A DNA stretch of 64,000 nucleotides from Sediminicola sp037203765 (GTDB lineage: Bacteria > Bacteroidota > Bacteroidia > Flavobacteriales > Flavobacteriaceae): contig NZ_JBBCAS010000003.1 in assembly GCF_037203765.1 (NCBI RefSeq), positions 248,001 through 312,000 of the forward strand. The letters are read 5' to 3'. Position numbers and translations under genes: made by a program. The stretch's first letter is position 1, and every line of letters starts with the position of its first letter. This document shows positions 18,876-27,884 of the stretch, in pieces. The notes under the pieces were generated by a model that saw only the letters and a list, made by a program, of their open reading frames with translations, had not been told where the DNA came from and did no database searches.

Positions 18876-19606
18876 TATCTATTTCGGTTTTTTAGTTGTA
18901 CTACGGTTAGATAAAGGAAAAATAGGCATATGCTTAGGAAGTATATAAAATCCCTGGTATCCAAAACACCTTTGGAGATATTCGCAAAATGGGCTTTCAT
19001 ACCTAAATTTTCCAGAAACAGGGCGATCTCACCATTGGGTATTATACCGCCTATGCCCTCAAAACCGTAGAAGAGAAAGAAGCAGAGCACAATTCCCAAT
19101 ATAAAAGCCACAATTTGATTCTCGGTTAGGGTAGAGGTAAAGAGACCCACAGAAATATAGCTGCATATCAAAAATAAAAGTCCAGCATAAGAACCAAAAA
19201 CAATGCCCATGTCCAAATTTCCAACAGTGGTTCCCAATTGTGAAACGGCATACACATAGAGGAAAGTAGGTATAATCGCAATAGTGGCCAAGGTAAGGGT
19301 TCCCAAGAATTTACCTATGACAGTATGTGAAATTGGGATGGGTTTTATAAAAAGCAGTTCCAAAGTGCCCAACTTTATTTCCTCCGAAAAGCTCCTCATG
19401 GTTATTGCCGGGACCAAAAAAAGAAAAACCCATGGCGCGAGAAGGAAGAATTTGTCCAAATCGGCAAACCCATATTCAAAAATATTGTACTGGCCTTTAA
19501 AGACCCAAAGGAAAAGGCCCGTCAATACCAAAAAAAGTCCAATGACCAGATAGCCAATAGGCGAGGTAAAGAATGCTTGTATTTCCCTTTTGTAAATGGC
19601 TAACAT
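18875..19606 (-). CDS. gldF: Gliding motility ABC transporter permease GldF
   Basis: 243 aa ABC-2 type permease with six hydrophobic segments. It opens MLAIYKREIQAFFTSPIGYL and contains the family's MRSFSEEIKLGTLELLFIKP stretch. It is immediately upstream of gldG in one operon, the normal flavobacterial order. The ATP-binding partner GldA must be encoded elsewhere. Confidence 0.94.
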   Translation of the reverse strand: MLAIYKREIQAFFTSPIGYLVIGLFLVLTGLFLWVFKGQYNIFEYGFADLDKFFLLAPWVFLFLVPAITMRSFSEEIKLGTLELLFIKPIPISHTVIGKFLGTLTLATIAIIPTFLYVYAVSQLGTTVGNLDMGIVFGSYAGLLFLICSYISVGLFTSTLTENQIVAFILGIVLCFFLFYGFEGIGGIIPNGEIALFLENLGMKAHFANISKGVLDTRDFIYFLSICLFFLYLTVVQLKNRNR

Positions 19607-19616
19607 GTTGCAATGA

Positions 19617-19913
19617 TCAATTTAAAGTTACTTTTTTGTCAACACTCCACGCTTCGGCCTTCTCGGCGAACAATATTTTGGTTTTGCCCCAAATATTTTT
19701 GAACAGGTCGGAATTTCTATAGTTTTCCAAATCTTGCTCGGTTTGCCAAAAGCTGTAGGTAAAAAAAATGTTCGGATTATCCTTGTCCTGTAAAAGTTCT
19801 AAAAAGGAACATCCTTCTACTTTTCTTATCACGTGTTTCGATGTTTCAAAAATTTGTTCAAAACTAGCGATATTTTCTTTTTTAAAAGTCAATTTTACGA
19901 TTCGTACGAACAT
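19617..19913 (-). CDS. Antibiotic-biosynthesis-monooxygenase (ABM) fold protein
   Basis: 98 aa, a single ABM/dimeric alpha-beta barrel domain (MFVRIVKLTFKKENIASF; FTYSFWQTEQDLENYR). Such proteins include putative quinol monooxygenases and small stress proteins; the substrate cannot be told from sequence. Its start codon abuts the stop codon of the upstream SAM hydrolase gene and it ends 10 bp before gldF, so all four genes may be co-transcribed. Confidence 0.85.
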   Translation of the reverse strand: MFVRIVKLTFKKENIASFEQIFETSKHVIRKVEGCSFLELLQDKDNPNIFFTYSFWQTEQDLENYRNSDLFKNIWGKTKILFAEKAEAWSVDKKVTLN

Positions 19914-20744
19914 TTAAAGAAAGTTTATGGTAATGGTATCCCTATAATCTAAGCCAAGCAGGGTAGAGGCTCCTCCAACGGTGTTGAGGTCACTTTTATA
20001 AATGGCCAATTCTATATAATCGGAAGAATTGAAAAGTGCCAATAAATCCCCGGGGCCTTTTCTCTGGTTTTTGTCCAGGTCAAAATTAATGATGTCACTA
20101 AATTTTTTATGTATTTCCGTCAGTCTTTTGTTCCTGGCTTTCAGCTCAAATTTCCGCCCATTCCTATAGGCTTCAAAAAGGCTTTTCTGAATATTGGAAA
20201 CGACATTGCCATAATTGTCAATATAAATGACATGACCGGTGATGGTCTTGAAATTATCAGAGACAATAGGTGCAAATTCCTTAAGGTCCCGGAGTTGGTC
20301 AAAAGATTTACCAACAACCTCCAGTCTACCGCCTCGGGCAATATGACAGGCCACCTTTACAAAGACATCCATGACCGGAAATGGTGTCTGGCCGGTGTCC
20401 GGTAGATTGATTTCCACAATATTGTCGGGTTGCACTTCTGTAAGTATCAGACCGAGCACCCCATTGTTGGCCACAATAAAGTAATGCCCGTCCACAAGCA
20501 CGGCCAGGTGCTGGTTTTCTGGGGTTTTCTCGGAATCTATACCAACTATATGGATGGTTCCTTTGGGAAAGGTCTTGTAGGAATTTTTAAGAATATAGGC
20601 ACATTCCTGAATGTTGAACGGACTTATGGCATGTGAAATATCAACTATTCTGGCATCATCCAACTCACTGTATATGGTGCCCTTGATAGCCCCAATAAAA
20701 TGATCTTTGTATCCAAAATCAGTTGTTAATGTAATGATTGCCAT
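19914..20744 (-). CDS. SAM hydroxide adenosyltransferase (DUF62 family)
   Basis: 276 aa. It has the DUF62 N-terminal motif ITLTTDFGYKDHFIGAIKG with the conserved Asp, and DISHAISPFNIQ. This family includes chlorinase/fluorinase enzymes, but the widespread bacterial members hydrolyse S-adenosylmethionine to adenosine and methionine; the latter role is more likely. It is the first gene of the run leading to gldF-gldG and is divergent from phoH. Confidence 0.9.
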   Translation of the reverse strand: MAIITLTTDFGYKDHFIGAIKGTIYSELDDARIVDISHAISPFNIQECAYILKNSYKTFPKGTIHIVGIDSEKTPENQHLAVLVDGHYFIVANNGVLGLILTEVQPDNIVEINLPDTGQTPFPVMDVFVKVACHIARGGRLEVVGKSFDQLRDLKEFAPIVSDNFKTITGHVIYIDNYGNVVSNIQKSLFEAYRNGRKFELKARNKRLTEIHKKFSDIINFDLDKNQRKGPGDLLALFNSSDYIELAIYKSDLNTVGGASTLLGLDYRDTITINFL

Positions 20745-20790
20745 GTAGGACTGTTGATATGTTTTTAGGAATGCAAACTGATTTTTTACT

Positions 20791-20811
20791 TAAGTTTGTT
20801 AAACAAAATTA
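20791..20811. promoter_or_regulatory. Divergent -7 boxes between SAM hydrolase gene and phoH
   Basis: TAAGTTTG on the plus strand (20791-20798) and TAATTTTG on the minus strand (20811 to 20804) both match the Bacteroidota -7 consensus TAnnTTTG. They face opposite ways in the 127-bp gap between the divergent genes. I see no correctly spaced -33 TTG for either, so this is tentative. Confidence 0.35.
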
Positions 20812-20871
20812 CACAAAAAAATAGCCAACGGAAATTTTCTTTACTGACATGAACTTTTAAATCCATATTCT

Positions 20872-21825
20872 TTGAACGAACTTATAATTGAACTTACGGA
20901 AATTAGTCCAAGAGAATTTTTTGGACAACAAAATGAGAACATTGATTTACTAAAAAAATACTTTCCCAAATTAAAGATTGTAGCTAGGGGCAGCAAAGTA
21001 AAGGTATATGGGGACGAGGATCTTTTAGAAGAGTTCGATAGGCGTTTTGAGAAGATGACCGCACATTTTGCGAAGTACAACAAATTGGACGAAAATGTCA
21101 TTGAGCGGATTCTTGCCAGTAATGGCCAAGAGGACATGGAAACTTCCCAAATCAGTACGGATGTACTTTTACACGGTGTTAGTGGAAGGTTGATCAAGGC
21201 CCAGACCTTGAACCAACAAAAATTGGTGGATTCCTCCAAAAAAAATGATATGGTCTTCGCTGTGGGACCGGCCGGAACAGGTAAGACCTACACCGGTGTG
21301 GCATTGGCGGTAAAAGCCCTAAAGGAAAAGCAGGTCAAAAGAATCATCTTGACAAGACCGGCAGTAGAAGCTGGTGAAAACCTAGGATTCCTTCCTGGGG
21401 ATTTAAAAGAAAAGTTGGATCCTTATATGCAACCGCTGTACGATGCGTTAAGAGATATGATTCCTCCCGAAAAACTAGCGCATTTTATAGAAAACGGCAC
21501 CATACAAATAGCACCTTTGGCCTTTATGAGAGGGAGAACATTGGACAATGCATTCGTAATCTTGGATGAGGCACAAAATACCACCCATGCCCAAATGAAA
21601 ATGTTCCTGACCAGGATGGGAAAAAATGCCAAGTTCATCATTACAGGAGATCCAGGACAAATAGACTTGCCCAGGAGAATTATCTCTGGTTTAAAAGAAG
21701 CCCTTTTGGTGCTGAAGAACATAGAAGGAATTGGAATAATATATCTGGACGATAAAGACGTGATCCGTCACCGTTTGGTTAAAAAAGTAATTGATGCATA
21801 CAAAGATATAGAGCATCAAAATTAA
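20872..21825 (+). CDS. PhoH-family ATPase
   Basis: 317 aa from a TTG codon, with the family's N-terminus (LNELIIELTEISPREFFG) directly after it and no better ATG. It has a small KH-like N-terminal domain, then Walker A GPAGTGKT and Walker B VILDEAQN. PhoH-like proteins are RNA helicase-like NTPases of uncertain physiological role. The gene lies 6 bp upstream of purC and is probably co-transcribed with it. Confidence 0.92.
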   Translation: MNELIIELTEISPREFFGQQNENIDLLKKYFPKLKIVARGSKVKVYGDEDLLEEFDRRFEKMTAHFAKYNKLDENVIERILASNGQEDMETSQISTDVLLHGVSGRLIKAQTLNQQKLVDSSKKNDMVFAVGPAGTGKTYTGVALAVKALKEKQVKRIILTRPAVEAGENLGFLPGDLKEKLDPYMQPLYDALRDMIPPEKLAHFIENGTIQIAPLAFMRGRTLDNAFVILDEAQNTTHAQMKMFLTRMGKNAKFIITGDPGQIDLPRRIISGLKEALLVLKNIEGIGIIYLDDKDVIRHRLVKKVIDAYKDIEHQN

Positions 21826-21831
21826 GCATAG

Positions 21832-22782
21832 ATGAGCAATACCATTACAAGCACAAATTTTGAATTCCCAGGGCAAAAAAGCGTTTACAAAGGGAAAGTT
21901 AGGGAAGTATACCATTTGGACCATGATATCTTGGTGATGGTTGCCACAGATCGGCTTTCTGCCTTTGATGTGGTCATGCCCAAAGGTATTCCATATAAAG
22001 GGCAAATATTGAACCAGATCGCTACCAAAATGATGGCCGATACGGCAGATATAGTTCCCAACTGGCTAATGGCAACACCAGATCCAAATGTGGCCGTAGG
22101 GTATGCCTGTGAGCCGTTCAAGGTAGAAATGGTTATTCGGGGATATATGTCGGGCCACGCCGCCAGAGAATACAAATTGGGAAAGAGGTCCTTATGTGGG
22201 GTTTCTATGCCTGAAGGTATGAAGGAAAACGACCAGTTTCCCCAGCCGCTTATTACTCCAGCCACGAAAGCCGAAATGGGAGATCATGATGAGGACATTT
22301 CTAGGGAAGATATTTTAAAAAGAGGCATCGTATCGGAGGAGGATTATCTTATTTTGGAAAAGTATACACGTGATCTTTTTCAAAGAGGTACTGAAATTGC
22401 CGCACAAAGAGGGTTGATCCTGGTGGATACGAAATATGAATTTGGGAAGACCAAGGACGGCAAAATAGTGTTGATCGACGAAATTCATACTCCAGATTCC
22501 TCCCGTTATTTTTACGCGGAAGGATATGCGGAAAGACAAGAAAAAGGAGAGCCGCAAAAACAGCTTTCCAAAGAGTTTGTAAGACAATGGTTGATCAGTG
22601 AAGGGTTCCAAGGTCTGAAAGGACAAAAAGTTCCCGTTATGACCGATGAATACATTGACAGTGTATCCGAGCGGTATATTGAACTTTATGAGAATATTAC
22701 AGGGGAGGCCTTTGTCAAGGCAGATATTTCAGATATTCAGTCCCGTATTGAAAAAAATGTGCTGGAATACCTAAAGGCGTAA
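21832..22782 (+). CDS. purC: Phosphoribosylaminoimidazole-succinocarboxamide synthase
   Basis: 316 aa SAICAR synthase of de novo purine synthesis, joining CAIR and aspartate with ATP. Recognisable motifs are GKVREVYHL, ATDRLSAFDVVMP, RGYMSGHA and LIDEIHTPDSSRY. The length fits the longer single-domain form. A clear terminator follows the stop codon. Confidence 0.96.
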   Translation: MSNTITSTNFEFPGQKSVYKGKVREVYHLDHDILVMVATDRLSAFDVVMPKGIPYKGQILNQIATKMMADTADIVPNWLMATPDPNVAVGYACEPFKVEMVIRGYMSGHAAREYKLGKRSLCGVSMPEGMKENDQFPQPLITPATKAEMGDHDEDISREDILKRGIVSEEDYLILEKYTRDLFQRGTEIAAQRGLILVDTKYEFGKTKDGKIVLIDEIHTPDSSRYFYAEGYAERQEKGEPQKQLSKEFVRQWLISEGFQGLKGQKVPVMTDEYIDSVSERYIELYENITGEAFVKADISDIQSRIEKNVLEYLKA

Positions 22783-22802
22783 GCTTCATGCCATTTTTGA
22801 TG

Positions 22803-22840
22803 AAGCTCCAAGATGAATTATTTCTGTCTTGGAGCTTTTT
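22803..22840 (+). terminator. Intrinsic terminator after purC
   Basis: An 11-bp stem (22803-22813 with 22827-22837) is followed by T residues. The tail overlaps the last codons of the convergent exonuclease gene. The stem is A/T-flanked and may work in both directions. Confidence 0.82.
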
Positions 22841-23498
22841 ATTTGAACAAGTCCTTTAGAGTGGGTTCTTTTCTGTATTTCATTCTGTTCAAAATCTTTT
22901 GAAACGCAATGGCCGTTATATAGGCGTCTCCAACAGCCGTATGTCTGTCCTCTTTTGAAATATTAAATTTATCGGCAAGATCATCCAAGGTATAGTGATC
23001 TTTCTTGTCCAAAAGGGGCGTCCACAATAAGGATTTTCGGTAAAGGACGTCAGTATCCAAAGTCTTGTTTTTGAGTTTGGGAAGTCCATGTCTTTCTAGT
23101 GCCCTGTTGATCATGGTGATGTCAAATTTGGTGTGATGTGCAATAATTACAGAATTACCCAAGTAGGTCAGTAACTGTTGCAAAGCCTCTAATTCCGAAA
23201 CGCGATCTATCTTACCCTTTTTAAGTATACAATGTATTTCTGCACTTTCAATGTTATAGTGCTCTTGTTGAACAAAGATTTCCAAACTGTCCTTAATGGT
23301 AATGGTGTTGTTTTGAAGGCCAATGGCCCCAATGCACAGGATGCGATCATTGGTATAGTCGAATCCAGTGGTCTCGGTATCCAGGACCACAAAGCGGACC
23401 GATTTTAATTCATTGGGGATTTTCTTATCGAATGTCTTTTCGTAAGAGTTCCAAAATTCGGGCAGATCCTTATGGCGCTTTTTGAAAAAGTTTATCAT
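22839..23498 (-). CDS. DnaQ-like 3'-5' exonuclease
   Basis: 219 aa DEDDh exonuclease: Exo I VVLDTETTGF, Exo II AHHTKFDITMINR, Exo III HTAVGDAYITA. All catalytic acidic residues and the His are present. It could act in proofreading or in DNA/RNA turnover. It overlaps the upstream cNMP/CBS gene by 4 bp, a pairing that suggests coordinated expression. Confidence 0.92.
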   Translation of the reverse strand: MINFFKKRHKDLPEFWNSYEKTFDKKIPNELKSVRFVVLDTETTGFDYTNDRILCIGAIGLQNNTITIKDSLEIFVQQEHYNIESAEIHCILKKGKIDRVSELEALQQLLTYLGNSVIIAHHTKFDITMINRALERHGLPKLKNKTLDTDVLYRKSLLWTPLLDKKDHYTLDDLADKFNISKEDRHTAVGDAYITAIAFQKILNRMKYRKEPTLKDLFK

Positions 23499-25417
23499 CC
23501 TACTATACTGGCTACTTTAAATCGTAAGGCAATGAGATCCTGAAGTTCCGAAATGGTTTTGAAGGTTCTTTTAAGCTTTATTTTTTCCTCTTTGGAAAGT
23601 GATTCCAAGGCAATATACCTTCCTGAATCGTTGTGGCGCAAACCTTGTTTGGTCCTGAATTTCAATAAGGCTTTGGAAGCATAGGAACAGGCCAAATACA
23701 GTTCTTCGTTATTAGGTTCCAACTGTGCCAACTTTTCAAATCTTTCTGATGTGTTGTTGATTGATTTTACAGAATGCGAAAGTATAAGTACCCTGGCGGC
23801 ATCTGTCAGTGGCATTAAAGCCCGTCTTTTGATATCGAAGAAATCTTTGTGGGCACCGTCCTGCTCTACCAGGAATTGTCTGAAAAAACCGGTCGGAGAT
23901 GGATTTTGAAGTGCACCACTGGCCAAATGCACATAAAAGATTGGATAGCTGCTTACGCTTTTAAAAATATGGTCCGAAAGTTCATTGACCATTTGACTGT
24001 CCCCGTAGGCCAAGCTATAGTCAAAGAAGATAGAGGACAACAGTACTTCGTCATTGCCAGGATTGGTGATCCAATGTGAGACCGTTTGTTTCCATTCTCC
24101 GAGACTTTGGCACCATTTAGGGTTAGAGGCCATCATTTCAGCCGGACAATAATCATATCCTATCACGTTGAGACCTTTGTTGACGGTCGATGCCAAATGT
24201 AAGAAATAGGATTTGGTCTCCTCAAGCAGACCTTCTTCCACATCTTCAAAGACCAGGGCATTGTCCTGATCCGTATGCAATAATTGTTCGCTTCTCCCTT
24301 GACTGCCCATGGCCAACCAAGCAAACTTCACCGGCGGTTGATCTTTCATCTTGGTCAGGGCAATTTTAACAACTTGTTTAATACAGGCGTCATTTAATTC
24401 GGCAATTATTTTTGAGGTCAAGGTCATCGGGATGTTTTGGGAGAGATACCCTTGCAGCAATTGCATAATACTGGCTCTTATGGGTTTGATTTCTTTGAAC
24501 CTGCTGGTTCTTTTGATTTCTTTGATCAGTACCGCGGGATTATTTCCTAGGGCAACCATTAAATCGTGCTTGGAAAGTATGCCACAGGCCTTGGTATTGG
24601 TAGTCCCGTCCTTGGTCAGGCACAGGTAGCTTATATTGCTCTTCATCATGGCCATTTGGGCCTGGGTAATGGTAAGATTTCTGCGATATGTGATAACGGG
24701 GGAGGTCATTATCTTGGATGCTGTGGTTGTGATAGGAAATGCACCCGTCACAATTTTGTTCCTCAAATCTTTATCCGTAATGATACCAATGGGCAGTTGG
24801 TCCTTGACAACCAACATGGCTCCAATATTTTTTTTGGTCATGGTCTCAGCCACCTTCTTTATTGTAGTCCTCGGGGAACAAGAAACAATTTTTTTTGAAT
24901 ATTTAACGGACTGAAGATCGTGTAGCTTTTGGATGGTAAGGGTATCCTCCAGAAATTCGGTTTCACCATATAGGTTACCTCTGTGGCTAATGGAATATGG
25001 ATTTCTGGTGTTTGACGCAAAACTTTCGATGAGGAAGTTGCCAACTGCTTTGTTTTCTAGTGCATGGGGTTTGAAGATAGAAATAGGTATGGCATAAAGA
25101 ATGCTCTCTTCATGGGTTTTGGCCTCCATCTTATAGTTTTCAAGGGCAATCAGAGGCCTTAATCCAAAAATATCACCCTCATCACAAAGATCAACAATAT
25201 CATTATTGGGGCTTTTACGCAAAGCTACCGCTCCCTTGTGCACCACGTAAAAATGCGGATGGGGTTCCTCATTTTCCATAAAAATAAGGGAATCTTTTTC
25301 CTTATAAATTATAGATATGTGCTCCGATAGCGTTTCAATTTCCTTTTGGGGCAACAGACTAAAGGGAGGATAGTTCTTTAAAAAATCGGCTACCCTATGT
25401 GATATGGTATTCTTCAT
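23495..25417 (-). CDS. cNMP-binding / CBS / DUF294 nucleotidyltransferase-like regulator
   Basis: 640 aa. In order: an N-terminal cyclic-nucleotide-binding-like domain (residues ~20-120), a CBS pair (~165-290), a DUF294 putative nucleotidyltransferase domain with WLAMGSQGRSEQLLHTDQDNA (GS and DxD, as in GlnD-type enzymes), and a DUF294 C-terminal helical domain. It likely senses nucleotides and modifies or controls another protein; the target is unknown. Relatives often sit next to solute symporters, but here the partner is an overlapping exonuclease gene. Confidence 0.9.
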   Translation of the reverse strand: MKNTISHRVADFLKNYPPFSLLPQKEIETLSEHISIIYKEKDSLIFMENEEPHPHFYVVHKGAVALRKSPNNDIVDLCDEGDIFGLRPLIALENYKMEAKTHEESILYAIPISIFKPHALENKAVGNFLIESFASNTRNPYSISHRGNLYGETEFLEDTLTIQKLHDLQSVKYSKKIVSCSPRTTIKKVAETMTKKNIGAMLVVKDQLPIGIITDKDLRNKIVTGAFPITTTASKIMTSPVITYRRNLTITQAQMAMMKSNISYLCLTKDGTTNTKACGILSKHDLMVALGNNPAVLIKEIKRTSRFKEIKPIRASIMQLLQGYLSQNIPMTLTSKIIAELNDACIKQVVKIALTKMKDQPPVKFAWLAMGSQGRSEQLLHTDQDNALVFEDVEEGLLEETKSYFLHLASTVNKGLNVIGYDYCPAEMMASNPKWCQSLGEWKQTVSHWITNPGNDEVLLSSIFFDYSLAYGDSQMVNELSDHIFKSVSSYPIFYVHLASGALQNPSPTGFFRQFLVEQDGAHKDFFDIKRRALMPLTDAARVLILSHSVKSINNTSERFEKLAQLEPNNEELYLACSYASKALLKFRTKQGLRHNDSGRYIALESLSKEEKIKLKRTFKTISELQDLIALRFKVASIVG

Positions 25418-25666
25418 GGCACTAAATTCTAGCTAAAGTTACTCCAAAGACAAAGGAATTGACCTAAAAGTAGTCAATAATTGAATCTTGTAGAAAAGTG
25501 CTCTTGCGGAAATGTACCTGTTGGATTTACAATTTGATCAACAATGAGGGTAATTTCAATATAATTTCTTAAATGTTTAACAATAAAGTAAAAACTTTAA
25601 ACAAAAATTAAGAATAAATACCTTGTTCATCGTTTACCTTTACCAAAAACTAAAAACATTAAGACT

Positions 25667-26254
25667 ATGAACCTATTGAAAATTATCAGTGCCTTTGCAA
25701 TTATCGGAGTAATATCTACTTCTTGTGGGCAAACTAAAAAAGAAGCAGCGGATACTATGGATGAGGCATCTACGGAAGCTATGGAAGTTGTACAGGAAAC
25801 TGTTGAGACCCCAAACATTGTAGGTGTTGCCGCTGGAAATGACAATTTCACGACCCTAGTGGCCGCAGTTAAGGCCGCAGACTTGGTTGAAACATTGAGT
25901 AGTGAAGGACCATTCACTGTTTTCGCACCAACCAATGATGCTTTTGCGAAATTACCGGAAGGTACGGTAGATGGACTACTGAAGCCTGAAAGCAAAGGAA
26001 CATTGACTGCGGTACTCACCTACCATGTGGTAGCGGGCAAATTTGAAGCTGCAGCTGTGATCGATGCAATCAACAAGAACAATGGAAAATTTACGGTGAC
26101 TACCGTTCAGGGAGCTACGATAGATTTAAGCCTGAAAGATGGTAAGGTACTATTGACCGATGCAAAAGGAGGAACAGCAACAGTGGTTATGGCAGATGTT
26201 GCCGCTTCCAATGGCGTAATCCATGCCATAGATACCGTGGTAATGCCACAATAA
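25667..26254 (+). CDS. Fasciclin-domain lipoprotein
   Basis: 195 aa. The signal peptide ends in a lipobox (ISTSC, Cys near residue 21), followed by an acidic linker and one FAS1 domain (NDNFTTLVAAVKAADL; FTVFAPTNDAFAKLP; TYHVVAGK; GVIHAIDTVVMP). FAS1 domains mediate adhesion or matrix interactions. It is expected to be membrane-anchored. Monocistronic, with its own terminator. Confidence 0.93.
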   Translation: MNLLKIISAFAIIGVISTSCGQTKKEAADTMDEASTEAMEVVQETVETPNIVGVAAGNDNFTTLVAAVKAADLVETLSSEGPFTVFAPTNDAFAKLPEGTVDGLLKPESKGTLTAVLTYHVVAGKFEAAAVIDAINKNNGKFTVTTVQGATIDLSLKDGKVLLTDAKGGTATVVMADVAASNGVIHAIDTVVMPQ

Positions 26255-26276
26255 AATAAGCTGAATATTGAACTCA

Positions 26277-26310
26277 AACCGCTGTGCCGCAAGTCATGGC
26301 GGTTTTTTTT
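26277..26310 (+). terminator. Intrinsic terminator after fasciclin gene
   Basis: A 7-bp stem (26277-26283 with 26299-26305) is followed by an uninterrupted run of T to 26310. Confidence 0.75.
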
Positions 26311-26360
26311 GATCTTGCCATCAATGAATGGTGGTTTCGTATTGTGTTTCGGTATAAGGA

Positions 26361-27431
26361 TTAAGGATGAACCTCCTCCTTTTTGGATTCAGAATCTTCT
26401 TCCCGACTAAGTAATATGTTGAGTGGTTTCCATGCTTCAATATGCCCACTTACGATTTTGAGAATTGCCACAAAGGGGATAAACAATACCATTCCTGATA
26501 CACCCCACATAATTCCACCTCCTATAAGGGCCACCAGAATGGCCCAGGTACTAACATTCATCTGTTCCCCTACAACTTTTGGAAATATAATACTGCTCTC
26601 CAAATATTGGACAATGGAAAAAACGACTACTACCCCCAAGGGATAAAGCCATGAGCCTGTAGTTAAATAAACCACCGAAATGGGCAATAGTGCGCTAATT
26701 ATTATACCAACATAAGGCACAATGGTCATTATGGCACTTAGCATACCAAACAGAATGGCATGTTCCACACCTAAAATGAGCAGGCCAATACTGTTGAGTA
26801 TACCAACAATGGCATATACCTTGATAAGGCCCACAATATATTTATAGTAGGAATGGGAGACCTCATTGAGGATGTAGTACAGGCGGGAGTGGTATTGTTC
26901 AGATATCATGGACAGTAATACCTTTACAAATTGTCCACGATGATAAAGGAACAATACGGCAAAAACAGGGATCATGAACAGGGCAAATATAAAATTTCCA
27001 ATATCTTTAAATAGGGACTGTAAAAAAGTCCCGACTCCATTTCCGGAATTGGCGGTTAAATTTTCTATCCAATAGGTTTCCAAATTAAAATCTATATCAA
27101 ATTGTTCATGCAACCACCCTTGTAAACTTTCTTCCAATTTTTCAATTAGTAGCGGAATATCATTTTTTAAATAATTCAATTGCCATATCAAGATCCAAAA
27201 AATACCGAGGAACAAAAGGAAAACAAGTGCCATAGAAACCGTGATCGCCAAACTTTTGGGCCATTTTTTCTTTTCAAGGGTTTTACAAAATGGATAAAGA
27301 ATAAGTGCTATTAAAAGCGCGAAGGACAAGGGGATAAACAGAGCTTGGCCAAAATAAAGGATTATAATAGAGAATAACAGTATCTGTAGGTATTTGAGGT
27401 AGGACCCGGATAAGCTGTTATTTATCTTCAT
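26361..27431 (-). CDS. AI-2E (PerM/UPF0118) family transporter
   Basis: 356 aa with about seven to eight membrane segments and the family pattern: N-terminal hydrophobic pair, an extracytoplasmic helical region, then the GxxxxxxxYVGxxIxxxLP-type core (MTIVPYVGIIISALLP). Members move autoinducer-2 or act as Na+/H+ antiporters; the substrate cannot be assigned. Stand-alone gene. Confidence 0.88.
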   Translation of the reverse strand: MKINNSLSGSYLKYLQILLFSIIILYFGQALFIPLSFALLIALILYPFCKTLEKKKWPKSLAITVSMALVFLLFLGIFWILIWQLNYLKNDIPLLIEKLEESLQGWLHEQFDIDFNLETYWIENLTANSGNGVGTFLQSLFKDIGNFIFALFMIPVFAVLFLYHRGQFVKVLLSMISEQYHSRLYYILNEVSHSYYKYIVGLIKVYAIVGILNSIGLLILGVEHAILFGMLSAIMTIVPYVGIIISALLPISVVYLTTGSWLYPLGVVVVFSIVQYLESSIIFPKVVGEQMNVSTWAILVALIGGGIMWGVSGMVLFIPFVAILKIVSGHIEAWKPLNILLSREEDSESKKEEVHP

Positions 27432-27884
27432 GGTAAAGGTTTATTTAAGAAATATAAAACCATTCTATCTCCTTGATTGAATACACCTTTTAGGGACAAT
27501 CCACGCTTTAATGCGAATTACAGCCATTTTTTTGAACTTCCAAGTATTAAATCAATATTTCAAATGGTTGGTTTTGATCTCTTTTCGTACTCTAATGTAA
27601 TGATTTCATTTAATTTAGAATATCTAATTCTGGAATAGAATTACAGAATTGTCCTAATTTTTTGACAAAGGAAGCAGATGATATAACTCGGGCTATCCCT
27701 CTGTTTTGTCACTTGTACTTAATTTATAGGTCTTACCGCGGTTTTCGAAAGTACCTTAGAACTGCGTCCAGCAAAAATAAAAGAGCCCATGTACAAATAG
27801 TTTATGGACTCTTCGATTTTTTTGTATTATCCAAGATGGATAAAGCCAGCGTATAGGAATAAGAGGAAGGGAGGGGCCTTGGAT
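27432..27884. other. Intergenic region between AI-2E gene and DUF1338 gene
   Basis: About 450 bp. The part near 27800 holds the terminator of the DUF1338 gene. Near 27640 is a small perfect 7-bp inverted repeat (AATTCTG/CAGAATT). Short open frames here have no family resemblance and overlap the terminator. The promoter of the AI-2E gene should lie in the left part but no convincing box is visible. Confidence 0.6.
27781..27813 (-). terminator. Terminator of the DUF1338 gene
   Basis: A 10-bp stem with one mismatch (27781-27790 with 27804-27813). On the minus strand it is followed by TTATTTTTG, and it lies about 70 bp past the DUF1338 stop codon. Confidence 0.65.
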
